From: Diaporthe sp. PMI_573
Taxonomy: Eukaryota; Ascomycota; Sordariomycetes; Diaporthales; Diaporthaceae
Length of the DNA stretch: 64,000 nt
NCBI GenBank assembly: GCA_021399435.1
Contig: JAJTUP010000053.1
Span: 124,001-188,000 of the forward strand
Direction of reading: 5' to 3'
Shown: positions 44,601 through 56,368 of the stretch, piece after piece
How positions within the stretch are numbered: the stretch's first letter is position 1
Layout of the letters: each line of letters begins with the position of its first letter
Translations under genes and position numbers: made by a program
Notes under the pieces: model-generated
Told to the model about the DNA's origin: nothing
The model's database searches: none
What the model saw: the letters and a program-made list of their open reading frames with translations, nothing else

Positions 44601-45310
44601 TCACAGACTCTACCAAAATTTTACCTACCGGAACCTGAGCCAAAACTCCATTTTAGCGATCCCGCTTGCCCTGTCGTCCAGCCCCGGGATTGGTCGTAGC
44701 CATTCTGGAGCTGCCCGTTGGAAGGGCAATACTGGCCGGGCCCTTGATTCTTCTGACAAACGACTTTCTCATGACGACGGTTTCCTTACTGTATGACCTA
44801 TTCTTGCACCTTCCGCCTTGACAAACTCTGGCGTTTCAATCATTTTTGCGGTTTTCTTTTGAATTTCCACTGACGAACGCCTCCGAGATCATGACTTGTT
44901 TCATCGGCTGACTTGACCTCGGGCATCCAGCTTCAGCATCTAGAATATCCTTAATGATCGCCCACGGGTGCTCCCCCTTCACGACAACTACAGTACTGAC
45001 GACCTCACTAATGAGCAATGAATGACACGCAAGGCCACAACGCATCCTTTGTCTGAAACGTTGGCACCATCGTCTGTCCACCAATACTTGCCCCGCGAGC
45101 TACCAGCCACACATCTCAACCTCCCGGTCGGAAAGCAGACATCCGCATATACCCTCGCCGTTTGTCGGCATATCGGGGCATTAGGAAGGACGAATGCCAC
45201 CGCCAGCTCTTGCGCACAAGACCACATAATATTTCCACTTTTTTATCACCACGACTTGGTGATGTCCTGCGGGAGGGACACGGCAGCTAAACACACAAGT
45301 TAAAGCTGCT
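38630..45310. other. 6.7-kb gene-poor block downstream of the Rua1-type gene
   Basis: It includes the regulator's 3' UTR (likely to about 39100), a strongly T/C-rich stretch at 39180-39345 that resembles a leader with no gene behind it, a (AGCATGTCC)5 repeat at 42140-42184, and the promoter of the PHD gene near 44100-45310 with a T11 run at 44196-44206. Overlapping frames of 218 and 247 codons between 41777 and 42833 are kept open by GC-rich sequence and the 9-bp repeat; they lack other support and are not called. Confidence 0.5.
42140..42184 (+). repeat. Tandem repeat (AGCATGTCC)5
   Basis: Five perfect 9-bp units. Because the unit is a multiple of three it keeps frames open in every phase, reading MSS, ACP or HVQ-type tripeptides on the plus strand, which explains the long frames seen across it. 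Confidence 0.9.
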
Positions 45311-48242
45311 ATGAGTGGCGACGATCAGGCAGCACCCAGGTATGGTTTGCCCTCTTATCGCCCAACGCCGCTCCCGTGCTAGGCACGCATTGCAACCCCC
45401 GCAGATGCTGACCACTTCTCCCCTAGCTTTGGTGATCCAAACGCTCGGCCGCCAACTCCACAACGGACTCCCACTTCGGCCACAACGGCCGCTTTCTCGA
45501 GTCCTCTGCTCGAGACGCCCAAGCAGAACTCGGGTCGTTTCGACGAGGCCACCGGCTGGACCCCTCGTTTTGCCGAGGACTATTCCGTCTTCAATTCCAC
45601 TCCCGGGAATCTGAGGGGGTCCTCAAGCGCATTCCACTCGGAGTTTGCGCCGCTGAGTCCATTGATTCCCGCAACGGGAAAGAAGCGACCATTTTCAGCT
45701 GAAGGGGTTGCCCTCGAGATCGCGACCCATGCCAACCACTTGTCGGCCAATCCCCAGAATCTTCCGCCGGTCGACCCATCGCGGCGTCTCCCCTCTTCGC
45801 CTGACCCCCTCACGTTCACACACAGCGCCTCGACCGATCCGAGCGCTGCGCCGACAGCCTCGCAGCAGCCCGGCCAGCGGTCGGCCAAAAAGTTCCGCTC
45901 GAGCAGCTCGTCGGAAGCTGCCAGCAGGGACGCACCTCAGGCACAGACTGCCACCCCTCCCCCGTCCTCCAGGGGTGGACGCAAGATCGCGCCCAAGCTT
46001 CAGACCGACATTATGCAACACCAGAACTTTGTGCAGCCGGACTTCTCGAATGCGCCGCCGACGCAGCACCCTCATCTCGACACGTCGTTTGTGACAGGGG
46101 GTCCAGATGATGTCTTTGGCTACCCAATGGGCCCGGCCACGGCGCCGCCAATCACCGGGCCACGGCCCTTTTGGGGGATGGATATGGACACGACTGGCAT
46201 GGGCATAGACGTGGATATCTCGGCTGCCGGGGCAGACATCTTCCAGAACTCCCAAACGCAGGGAACATCCGACCAAACTGTCAACTCGATGGGTTGGGGG
46301 AGCGCAAATCAAGTCTTCCAACAGACCAATTTGGCTGGACAGCAGCAGCAGTCACACGTCCAGGCGGCCCAGCAAAATCCATCGACAAGGCGTGAGCGCC
46401 CTCTTGCGCCGAAAACCGTGACCACGTCGAGCCCAAAGTTCAGCCAAGCGTCGCCTGGTCAGAATTATTCTTTCGGTTCCTTCCAGATGTCCATGGACGA
46501 TCCATTCAGCAGTAGTCCTGGAGGAGTTGATCCAGGATTGCTGTTTAGCCAGCATTCGTCCTTGTCAATGCCGATGGAGCCATCACCACAACGGCCTTCA
46601 TCTTCGGCACCAATTGTCAACCCCGGGCCTAATGAACTCAGCGCGCCTGTGCCCACAAACGATATCCGTCGATCGAAAAGCATCGGAGCACAAGGCCAGC
46701 GCAAGCAGTCGGCTCGCCCGCCGGCGACGGTCTCTCCTACGAAGAGCTCAGCGGTCAAACCTGGCCTGTCCCGAAGTTTCAGTGAGAGTTCTAAGCCCGG
46801 CAAGCGCACAGTGGGTGGTGGTCGGCCCCTGTTGCCCACGTTGGCTCCTGCGCCGGTGGCTGTTCATCAGCCCAGTCTACCACCTTCTGTCGCCAGCCAG
46901 AACAACGCCTTGACGCACCCGCGAGGTGTGCGATCCGGTGGGCGGAGATCGCCTGTCAAATCGTCGCATCACCATCGGTTGTCCAGCCTCATGTCGATCC
47001 CCGAGAATACCATCAGGACACAACAAGCTCGACAGAGAAGTGCAAAGTTGGCGTCCGTCAAGTTTGTCATTGGTGAAGACGGGCGGGCGCGTACCGAAAC
47101 GGTCGTCGATGACGAGGATGACCTCGAGCCTGTCTTTCCGAGTACCAACCAGTCAGGTAGCCAGCGCAGTTCTTGGGCAGGTCCTCCAGTCAAGCCCGAC
47201 CTTGATGATGAAGAGTTCTCCTCGTCGTCTGACGACGAACCCATAATCATACCAAGTCGCAACACGTCTTTTAATTTCCCTGAACCGCCTCGGAGCTCGA
47301 GCTCCTCCATGTCAAGACCGCCCACTGCGGTGAGCAACATGTCGCAAAACCGGCGGCAACGCTCCGTCAGCGAGCGGAGCTCCTTCTCTTCCACCTCGTT
47401 TCGCCGAAACCCTCGGAATGGCCCAGCCACCAGCCTTGTGGACCAGATGGAAATCGACCAACAAGAGGCACCGCCACCACCAACTACACGCCCATCCACC
47501 GGCGGAAGCCTTGGAGACGCCGCGGCAGAGCTAAGGAAGGTAATGCAAGCGGGCACCAGCAAGCGTCCTGGAGTCCCGGCCCAAGTGGCATCATCAGGCA
47601 GTGGGCAACGGCAGCGGTTAACGCCCGGCCAGCGGAGCAGCTCATCGACTATCTCGGCGACGCCCTCGCCGACGCACAATCCGAGCCAGGGACAGGTTCG
47701 GTGCGTGTGCAACCGGCCTGAGCCTGAAGTCGATGGGCTGCTGCATCTGATCAAGTGGTACGTTGAATATACCTTGCCTTCTCCCTTCACCGACCACTAT
47801 CTGCCCTCTTCTCTGTGCCGAACTCTCCACACTCAGACACCCGAGTGAGGCGCCGCGTCCGCGCTTTTCTCCCTGGCCTGTTTTGTTTTTCTGTGTGATG
47901 TTGAAGCGGTTTCTCCCCACGTGGTCGAGCAACGTCATGCGCGCAAATGTTTAAGCTCCAAAGTGCTGACATGTTCCTCCGTTTCACAGTGACTCGTGCG
48001 ACCACATGCTGCACGGCCGCTGCGTGGACGTGCCCACGCCGCAGGACGTCCCGCACGTCTACATCTGTGCCTTCTGCGCTCTCACGCCCAACATGCGAGG
48101 CGGCAGGATGCGATACACGGGCAGGAACCAAAGTGACGGCGGCGGCGGTGGCGGGATGATGGGCCCCCCTGCGTTGACTGCTCCGTCTGCGTCTGCGTCG
48201 TCGTCGCCCCTGGCGCACAAGTCGTTTCGGTCGTTTCGTTGA
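45311..48242 (+). CDS. PHD-finger protein (C4HC3), probable chromatin reader
   Basis: Three exons (45311-45339, 45427-47757, 47990-48242) encode 870 residues. The first exon is only 29 nt (MSGDDQAAP and part of Ser10), with donor GTATGG and acceptor CCCCTAG; the joined frame then reads SFGDPNARPPTPQRTPTS. A disordered, Ser/Pro/Gln-rich region of about 750 residues follows. The C-terminal PHD finger has the full ligand pattern: Cys769, Cys771, Cys787, Cys790, His795, Cys798, Cys813 and Cys816 (VRCVCNRPEPEV, then CDSCDHMLHGRCV, then YICAFC). The last 232-nt intron splits Cys787, and only splicing gives the second Cys pair. PHD fingers commonly bind histone H3 tails; no catalytic domain is present, so it may be part of a larger complex. 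A retained intron would end the protein at 47848 without a working finger. Confidence 0.88.
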
Positions 48243-49522
48243 GACAGGGATGGCGGGACATGGCAAATATTGAAATGAAAAGAGAGACCCGGCTGTGTGG
48301 CCTTGTAGTATTGAGTTGCGCACCTACGCGCACGCGCCAGCCGGGCGTAGTGGTCGGATATACACGAACATACTTTACATGCGCTGTTTGGGAGGCAAAT
48401 GTCATAAAAGGGAAATTCGAGATACCCCCTTTCCCCCCTAGACAGGTTGAGGATTAGGATACGCCAAAAAGTTGTCCGCGGAGAACATACGGAATACATA
48501 CACTCGACATGCGCGTTGTCATGGCTTTTGTCAAAGTAAACTTTCTTCAAATCACTCCGAGACTTGTGGATTTGGGAAGTGCATGTATGTGTGTCTTAGG
48601 TAAGGACTCGGAAGAGGAGCGACATCAGCCAGCATAATGAGAGCATTCGAGAGTCGTGTTGTCAGGAGGCTCTTGAATAGGATGCCTGGAGTATTCCAGC
48701 GTTCATTTAGACACCATCAACGACAGCATACTGCCCAAAAACGACAGATGCGAGATGAAGTGTTATGGCAGACTAACGCGAACTTCTCCCGGGCCATTAC
48801 AACATGGTACTGCTGTATGCTCCCTTGCACGGAGTCTCACGTGAACAACTATTCGCGTCGCCGCCATTTATTCACACCCTATGGTCATGGCAGGGGGGTA
48901 TTGGTTGTGCTCCCTCAACGATGCTCCACAGCGAATGAATTGCCGCAGGCGGTTAGTTCTTGAAACACATGGACGTGGAGTCGAGTCTCGATACTATTAT
49001 ATACATCGGATAGTTCCGGCGTGTGGGTCGTACATATATTACCCAAAGGATTTGACGCGAGTGCAAATTGTTCTCAAGCAGTCACGGTGTATTTGTGATC
49101 CACACTTCGTCCTGGACTTGAGGAAACGGACATGCAGCCTCCAGTCACCTTCATAACACGATATGTGTCGAGAATACATCGTTCCGGGCCAAATTGGGAG
49201 GAAGACACTTACCTTTGTCTTCCTCATCGATCAAAGCTGGATACCGTGGCTGAATGATGTAATTCTCATGCGTATGGCTTCCTCTACCGAGGGGGTATAT
49301 AGTGTGGAATGCACTGTAAGGAGGCATGCTATGTCATGAGAAATGTCTCACCATTCACCAACCATATCGTTGATTACCTTTCGCGTTCATGGGATGGTAT
49401 CTTGACTTGAGTTCCTACCAGCGTATGACTTCAAAAAAAATACGGATTCATACACAAATGTGCTTGTACTCCGCAAGCAGGTCCTTCTCCATTTGATCCG
49501 TTCCATCGGTTCATGCACAACA
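48243..49522. other. Convergent intergenic region between the PHD gene and Mios/SEA4
   Basis: About 1.3 kb tail to tail. It is AT-richer than the flanks and contains several short ATATAT and poly-A patches consistent with 3' ends. No gene or structured RNA was recognised. Confidence 0.5.
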
Positions 49523-52500
49523 TCAACGGTAATTCAACTCCGGGTTCGCCCTGAAGTTACACCGACACCGGCACTCGGGGACAGGACACTCGTTGTGCCG
49601 CGCAAACCATTGCCTCGCGTGGTCCAAGTGCAGGACATGTTCACACTTCAGACAGAAGGTAGGGAACCGCGAGGCCAGCTTCGTCGCCTCGGGGTCCGCC
49701 GCAGCCGCGGGGGTGTCTGACCTCGGGATGCCCACGACCTCGAGGCAGACGACGCACCGCGGCAGGTGCCTCTTGCAGTTCGGGCACGCGATGCCGGGCG
49801 TCGCCATCTTCTCGGTGTATGGATTGTGAACGACGCCCCTGCCGTTGTGGAAAGGCCCCGGGATCGACGCGGACGTTGGGCCTCCGGTGAGGGGCGCCGC
49901 GGGCGATGCGCGCAGGAGCGAGGTCTCGGCGTCGCAGTATACGCAGCGCAGCGCGATCTGCCGCGAGGGCGCCGGGATCGTCGGGCGTCCGTCGCGCTTG
50001 CTGCGCTTGGTGCTCTCGACTTCGAACTTGGTGCGCTGGTAGAAGGCCTTGTGGCGCTGCAGGTACGCACGGTATGCGTTCCGCCATGCTGTGCACCTGT
50101 AGTCGTCTATGTAGCGTGGCGCGCAAAACGACATGATGAGCGTGGCAGTTTGTACGTCGTGGAACTTCTCAACATATTTGGCCAGGATGTCGACCATCTT
50201 CTCCGCGATCCCTGTTAGTACGATACCCTCGATGTCGCCTTCATTGATGGCCTCTTCGACTTGGGCGGCGAGCCATTGGGTCAGCTGGTCGTCATCAAAG
50301 TTGCGCACAGCTACGAACGTGCGGTCGCGCATGGGCAGAGATCTCTGGTTCGCTATAGTCGCCCAGTCGCCGGTTGCGATGTAGGACGAGATTGCGCGGA
50401 GGTACGGGTCAGACTTCGCAGCGACTGCCCCGTCAAAATCCAGTTGCTCCGCCGCCACATGCCGGTCTCCCTTGCTAACAAGCTGGAGAGCGAGTGAGAC
50501 GAAAAGAAGCTCGGGGTGTGCTTTGCTGGCGTCTTTGAGGATCCGCACTGCTCCCTCAGAGTCGCCTCTGAAGAGAGCATGCGCAGTCATCCTGGTATAC
50601 CAAAAAGACGCTTTCTCGATGCTTTTGCCACTTATATCCACCGTGTCTTCCGCGACAGCAGATGCCCCCCACAAACAAATGTCCAGCATCAATTGGCGAT
50701 GATAAGGTTTCTTTGTGTCGACACCGTCAAAGTTGTGCAACCCACGCCTTTTGCATATGCCATTGATGCAACGTTGCCAGACAGCTGCGCCAACGTGTGC
50801 TCCTTCGACAATCCTGGAGTTCGGTCTCTCACCTGGCTTATGTCAGTCAAGTTCACTTCCCAATTCATTAGGAAACAGTCCTACCAAGGTTGTTCATCCA
50901 TATCGTATTAACACCCAGGTAACTGAGATCTAACGGATGCGACATCATCCCACCATCCTCACAGGCTTCCTCGGCACCTGAGCTGGAGTCAGCAATTTTG
51001 GAACTGTTAGAACACATCACAAGTAATCTTACCTCCTATCCAGCCCCAAACGCCTTTGAGCCAAGGGTCATCTGCGACGACAGCACGATTCACACGACAA
51101 TCGAAGAGATACTTCTCCTTGGCCCTCAGAAGCATAGTATGGTCCAAAATGACTTGAGCGGCTTTTGGAAAACCAGTGATCTCCACCGTAGATCTGAGAA
51201 GGTTCTCGTGGAGAGATCGGTTTGAGGAGCCTGGGGATGGATCCAGTGAGATCCCGCTCAGCTTCCTCGGTGGTGTGCCAGAGTCGGATTCTTTTGAGCG
51301 GGCAATGTCCTGAATGTATGCCCTCAATGCTTGTAGCTTTTCTGCGACAGTCTTCGCCCCCACAAAACTATCTGGCAGAGGCACTGTGCTTGCTGCCTCA
51401 TCTACCAAGAGGTCATCTTCCGGGGCGTTAGTCTTCAGGGCTTCTTCAGCTATGGCACCGACATCGGCCTTTTCCGGGCCAAAGATAGGGATCTCGGAGA
51501 GAGCATTTTCCACGAAGAAAGGGCCCAATGTTTCGATCGTTTGGCTGGTTTCAAACTTCATGATGTTATGGTACGAACTTCCCTCTGTTCCATGGTAAGT
51601 AAGGTAAGCCAAGTCCGCTGATGGGTTAAAAAGTAAGCATACCTGCTAGGCCTCTATACGGAGTCTGCCATGGGGTCAGTTTCAATGGGTATGTTCTAGT
51701 GAAAGCTGGCACCTCGAGGATTTCAAACGACCCGTTTGCACGGAGCACAAGGAGCCTGGGCCGAAGTGCAGCAGACGGCAGGGTCAGCCAGTCGAACGAG
51801 ACGATGCGCTCATTCTTCCGATCGACTTCCGCATAGAAATTATCCATCTCGTTCGACTTTCTCACTTGTAGCATCTGAGGGCTCTCTGATTCAGCGTCTG
51901 TCGACAGATACTCGGACGGCTGTGTGGAAAACACTTTCAGCTGGCCCAGACGAGACAAGACAGCCAACATGCCTCTGTGGTCGCGACAGTAGGCAAGCTT
52001 CCGAATGAAGGAGTTTCTGTCGGTTCTGGCCTGGGGATCGCTTTCTATGTCCACGGCCCTGGCAAGCTTCAAAGCGCCACCGAAAGGCAAATCGTCTGCA
52101 TCCACGGCATCCAGGTACGAGGGAGAGGCCACATTGCGGCTGAGTGCTCTCCGATCCCACACCACGACCCCTGGGGAGTCCAAAGCCGAGGAAGCGAAAT
52201 AATTCTGGTCTGCGTAGTCGATAGCAAGGTTGTTGTTGTTTTTGGTCTGAAACGTAACAACTGCCTCGTTCCCTTCTGTGCTCTGGGTCAGCCTGTGTTC
52301 TGCAATTGGAGGCGAGGGGCGCAACCTCGAAGATCATGGAGCCGCAGGCCAGAGCCCTTGATTCCGACCACTAGAGTCTGAGGGTTGTCCTCGAAGAACT
52401 TGATGCTCGATATGGAAGCATTGTGCTCGAGTCGCTTCCAAGGTTCTCTGAATGGCTCCGAGCTGGCGGAAAAGCCCGAACCGGAGGCATGCATGGTGGA

Positions 52501-52905
52501 AAGGCGATTAATGTCCCATATGTGCAGGCACTGGTCATTGCGTACTCTATCCAGGCCGACAGCGAGCAGGCCGGTGGTGTTGAAAGCAACTGCCAAACAG
52601 GTCCGGGCCACCTTAAGGCCCAGCTCCATGTAGGCATTAGAGCTGTCGTCGACCCTCAGCAGATTGACGATGCCGGTGGACGTGCCAACAGCAATCAGGC
52701 CAGGCGTTGAGGGCGACCAATCGTAAGTGGTCAAGGGTGGCGTGTCATCGTGTCTTGAGACTTTCCGATAGTCGAAGCGCCCGCGATGCGCATGGCCCGT
52801 GGGCTCATAGAGCTGGACAACCCTGTGTTGTAAATTGATGTGGAGGAAGGAGTCACGGTTCGCATTTGGCGACCACTTCAACAGCCCAGGTTCGGGACGG
52901 TCCAT
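49523..52905 (-). CDS. SEA4: SEA/GATOR2 complex subunit Mios (Sea4-like) WD40 protein
   Basis: Five exons on the minus strand (52905-52326, 52275-51643, 51584-51033, 50977-50885, 50832-49523) encode 1055 residues. Mios/Sea4 is a scaffold of the vacuole-associated SEA (GATOR2) complex that promotes TORC1 signalling in response to amino acids. The N-terminus MDRPEPGLLKWSPN and repeated WD-like units (for example TTYDWSPSTPGLIAVGTSTG and NDQCLHIWDINRLS) make up a propeller of about 400 residues. A helical alpha-solenoid follows (with WGASAVAEDTVDISGKS). The C-terminal zinc region begins at Cys916/Cys919 (RCVYCDAE) and continues with CPNCKRHLPRCVVC, FCLKCEHVLHLDHARQW and CPVPECRCRC, as in Mios-type RING/zinc-ribbon ends. 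Intron 1 is 50 nt with an unusual GTTGCG donor; it is required to join LHDLR to EGNEAVVTF. All phases agree. Confidence 0.92.
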
Positions 52906-53453
52906 CGCTGCGAATTCCAGCGGCCCTGAATGAGAAGAAGAAGGCCTGTCTCGACCGCGGACGACGGCGAGAGACGCGGTCCGCCGTGAATACTATAGCT
53001 CACGTGAGCATTGACTGAATTCGCATTCACTTAGGTCGTCAACATTTGCTCATGTGTGCGTCGATATAACTTAAAGGGCATTGTGTCGGGGGCAAGCAGC
53101 CCGAGGGCATTCGAATCTCGATGAGCAGAGCCGGAAACGGTCATCAGATACACAGCAATTAGTGAAGGAGTAGTCTACATTTGCAGCGAGATACATTGGT
53201 AGCTCCAGTGCTGATGTGCTCCAATAACCCATACTGTACCCACAGTTGCAGGGATTGGGGAGTAGGGCGTAGGGCGGATGCATTCCAGATGCTGATAAGA
53301 TAAGGACCCCGGATGTCCCCAGCTCAAGCCTATGTCTCCATTGAAAACTTTCGACAGCCGGACCATCTAGTGTACTCAAAGCATTCAAGGTCGCTGCACT
53401 GACTTCTTCTCGACACTACACCACCGCCCCATACACACTGCCACGCCGCCAGC
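52906..53453. promoter_or_regulatory. Shared divergent promoter of SEA4 and EFG1
   Basis: 548 bp separate the two start codons. No TATA box was found on either side. The EFG1-proximal 60 bp are a C/A-rich leader (CACTACACCACCG and similar). Confidence 0.5.
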
Positions 53454-54393
53454 ATGGGCTCCAAACGCCCCCATTCGGACGTCGACGGCGCATCATCGCG
53501 ACACAACGGCCCAAATAAGAAAACAACCCGAAACTTTCAGAGCCACAAGCCAGCCAGCAATGGCAACTCAACGCAACTGGGCGTTTCCTTGCACGAGGTC
53601 AAGAGGCGCGCGCGGAATATCGAGCGGCGCTTCGCCAAGGGTGACCACCTCCCAGCAGATGTGCAACAAAAGTTCGAGCGGGAACTCGCGCAGTGCAAGG
53701 CACAGATAGACGAGATATTGCACAAGAAGAAGCGCCAGGACATGATCTCCAAGTACCACAAGGTCCGGTTCTTTGGTACGCATTCGTCGCGCCCACTAGC
53801 CCTCGTTGTGGGTATTAATTGCTGACGCTCCATGTGCAGAGAGGAAAAAGGCGGAAAGACTGCGCAAAAAACTGAAGAAACAGGCCGAGGAATGCACCGA
53901 CCCGGAGGAGAAAGCTCGCATCGAAACGGACCTGCACATCGCCGATGTTGACTACCACTACACCAGATACTTCCCGTTCCTGGAACGATATGAGAGTCTG
54001 TACACCGCACCGGAGAATCCGAAGGACGACGAGGCAGAAGACCAGCCCGCCGCAATACGGGCCCTGCATTCTGAGCGGCCGCCCATGTGGAAAGTTGTCG
54101 AAGAGGCAATGAGGAACGGCCAGGCGGCGCTGGAGGAGCTGCAGGAGCGCCGGCCAGAGAAGTCGCACGAGGTCCTGCCAGAAAAACAAAAACCAAAGGC
54201 CGCGAAAGACAAGAAGGTTCAGCCCTCGGAACCCAGACCTGTCCCTAGGACGGCCAAGGCAGAGGAGCCGAAGAAGAGACCAGAAGCAGCGCCTAACATG
54301 GAGGGCAATCGTCGCCAGAGACGTGCCAAGGGGATATTCAATGCAAAAGGGCCGGCTGGCAGCGGCGGGAACGGGGAGGATTTCTTTGCTTAG
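53454..54393 (+). CDS. EFG1: rRNA-processing protein Efg1
   Basis: Two exons (53454-53775, 53840-54393) encode 291 residues. Efg1 is a nucleolar factor needed for early 18S rRNA maturation in the small-subunit processome. The conserved core is VSLHEVKRRARNIERRFAKG, the coiled HKKKRQDMISKYHKVRFFER and KKAERLRKKLKKQ, and ADVDYHYTRYFPFLERYESLY, all present and in order. The intron (64 nt, donor GTACGC, acceptor TGTGCAG) falls between RFF and ERKKA and restores the helix. The C-terminal third is charged and Lys/Pro-rich, ending in a Gly/Asn stretch (GPAGSGGNGEDFFA). Length is typical of filamentous-fungal Efg1. It diverges from SEA4, so growth signalling and ribosome biogenesis genes share a promoter here. 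Confidence 0.94.
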
Positions 54394-55011
54394 TCTTGCA
54401 TCTTTTCGGCGTTGCAGCTTGTTCCAGCATAGGCAATTCGGCATGATACCCACCATGCATATGGTATTTTTTTTTTTTTTTAAAAAAAAGAGTCACTTGG
54501 AAGCTTCCAGGCCTGCGTCATAAAGAACAAGGAGGTACTTCTTATGATACATTTTTGGAAGGTCTCTCGTACGGTTATGACTGCGAATGGAAACCGATAG
54601 TAATGAACCCATGCAAGTACTTGGGGAGTATGTGGGCAAGTAGTTTTCACCCAATGTTCCACGCGCCTGTTCCTTCAACCTATTGCCGCGCATTGGGAGG
54701 CAGGACCGATATGTTCCACAAACAGAGGGCAGGCGCGAGGAATGCAGATTCGATTATGCAAGCCGCCGTGTCCTGCCACTGATACCCCGCCCCATTGCAG
54801 CTCGCCCAGGCAGGAGGCCTACCGCTCAGCCCTGTATGAGGCCTACCAACCGCCTCCGGTACCAACACCTTCTCAGCCTTGCGCCTCAACGAGCAGCACA
54901 TTCACGCAAATAAATAACACAGGCCGCTCCCAAGAGGGGCCCTACCTGCCCAAACACCTTGCCTACTTAGCTGAGCATCACAATTGCCGTAAATACCGTA
55001 CAGCACTCATC
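54394..55011. other. Intergenic gap between EFG1 and the dsRBD gene, with T15A8 tract
   Basis: About 620 bp. A run of T (54467-54481) followed by eight A lies 75-95 bp after the EFG1 stop and probably belongs to its 3' end. The remainder is CA-rich promoter or leader of the next gene. Confidence 0.5.
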
Positions 55012-56065
55012 ATGGCAACCCCAGACGGCCACAACACGTCCTTCCCAAACACCATATACCAGGAGGTCAGGGACTGGGCTGCTAAGCAGGAGGCCTTCGA
55101 GAAGGAGAACAATGCACCCGCCCCGCTGAACGACGTCGAGCGGGCGTTCCTCGAAGACTTGCGCAGGCCATCGCCATCGCCAGCACTGCTCCTGGATCCC
55201 AGCAAGGACTACGTCAGCCTGCTATGCCGTCAGTGTTGGCTGACTTCCTTTGATATGGACATGGATCTAGGGATGCTAACAGAGATCATATAGAGTACAG
55301 ACAGATGAAACCCACCGGCAACAAAATCACGTTCGTCGATGGCATGCACCCCAGCACAAATGCACTAGGAAACCCTCAGTGGACTTGTGCGGTCGGGCTC
55401 AGCGAGACTTCCGCTCATGAGCCCAGCATCAAGTCATTTCCAGCTGCTGGATTCGGCCTCGATGTAACCGGCTGTTGCCCGCCCTTTGCAAAGAAGAAGG
55501 ATGCTAAGCAATGTATGCTCTCCTTCCTGCCGTGCTAAGACCCGTGCCTGACGCTCTTGTAGATGCCGCCAAGTGCGCGATCGACTGGCTGGACAAGAGA
55601 TCACTGTTGTCCTCGGACCTACGAGGCTTCGCCTTCCCCAAGGATACCCTCCCAGTCCTGCAGGACCAGCCGGTCAAGCGCCCAAGTGAGGGCTCTAATG
55701 GCGTCCTCTCGCCGCCCCCGAAGCGTAAGACCAAGGGGACCACCGGCATTGTGGATGTCGAGGACGACAGTCTCCCAGCAACACAGCGTGTCTCGATACT
55801 CTGCCAAAGTATGAGTTTAAAGGCGCCAACATACGTGCTTACTCATGCGGATCCCAGCATTCCTTTCATCTACAATGGCCACCCGGACTTTGGCGACGAT
55901 GAAGACAGCTTCGACCTCCCTGAGGGCCTGGGCCAGATCACAGGCGTGACCGGGAAGGACGGTGCGAAGCGGGAGATGGCTGAGCAACTACTTCCGCACC
56001 TCCTACGGATGTATCGAGAGAGGACGGCGGACTACGCGTCGCACTTGGTATCAATTCGCTCGTAA
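55012..56065 (+). CDS. Double-stranded-RNA-binding protein with one clear and one probable dsRBD
   Basis: Three exons (55012-55228, 55294-55512, 55563-56065) encode 312 residues. The N-terminal 65 residues are charged (IYQEVRDWAAKQEAFEKEN). A first dsRBD spans about 66-165: SLLCQYRQMKPTGNKITF, then WTCAVGL, and the helix-2 signature KKKDAKQYAAKCAIDWL, split by introns 1 and 2. A Pro/Lys-rich linker (SPPPKRKTKG) contains a probable nuclear signal. A second, more divergent dsRBD spans about 225-305: VSILCQSMSLKAPTYVL, then GVTGKDGAKREMAEQLLPHL. No RNase III, helicase, deaminase or kinase domain is present, so it resembles the dsRBD-only cofactors that partner Dicer-type enzymes. That partnership is inference. 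Intron 1 uses the unusual donor GTCAGT; its 65-nt removal is needed to keep the domain. The ATG at 55012 has a good context (ATCATGG). Confidence 0.78.
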
Positions 56066-56368
56066 GGTAAGCGTGGGCGCCGTTCCAGGGGGGGGGAAAC
56101 GAACCTCATCTTTTCTGGGTCTGCTTCGTATAAGATTCGTATCAGTCAGAATGAAGCGATGAGCTTTAGGAGATGCAGAGGATGGGGTTTTCGGCAAATG
56201 GTTTGACGTTAAGTCTTATTTGTTTCACGAACTGGTCGTACATGCGGCTCCGGATAGGGTGAGTGGAGCTGCCAGCCAAATTAAGCAAAACAGAGCATTT
56301 GAGGGGATGAGACATATTTCGAATAGCATCGTGACGTTATCTCTAGACGTGATTCATGATGCCCTTCT
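56066..56368. other. Convergent gap between the dsRBD gene and TPT1
   Basis: Just over 300 bp tail to tail, AT-rich, presumably both 3' UTRs. A G9 run lies near 56089. Confidence 0.5.

Noticed and set aside
45695..46321. 208-codon antisense frame opposite the PHD gene
   Set aside because: It mirrors a Ser/Pro/Gln-rich disordered coding region, where antisense frames stay open by composition. It has no features of its own.
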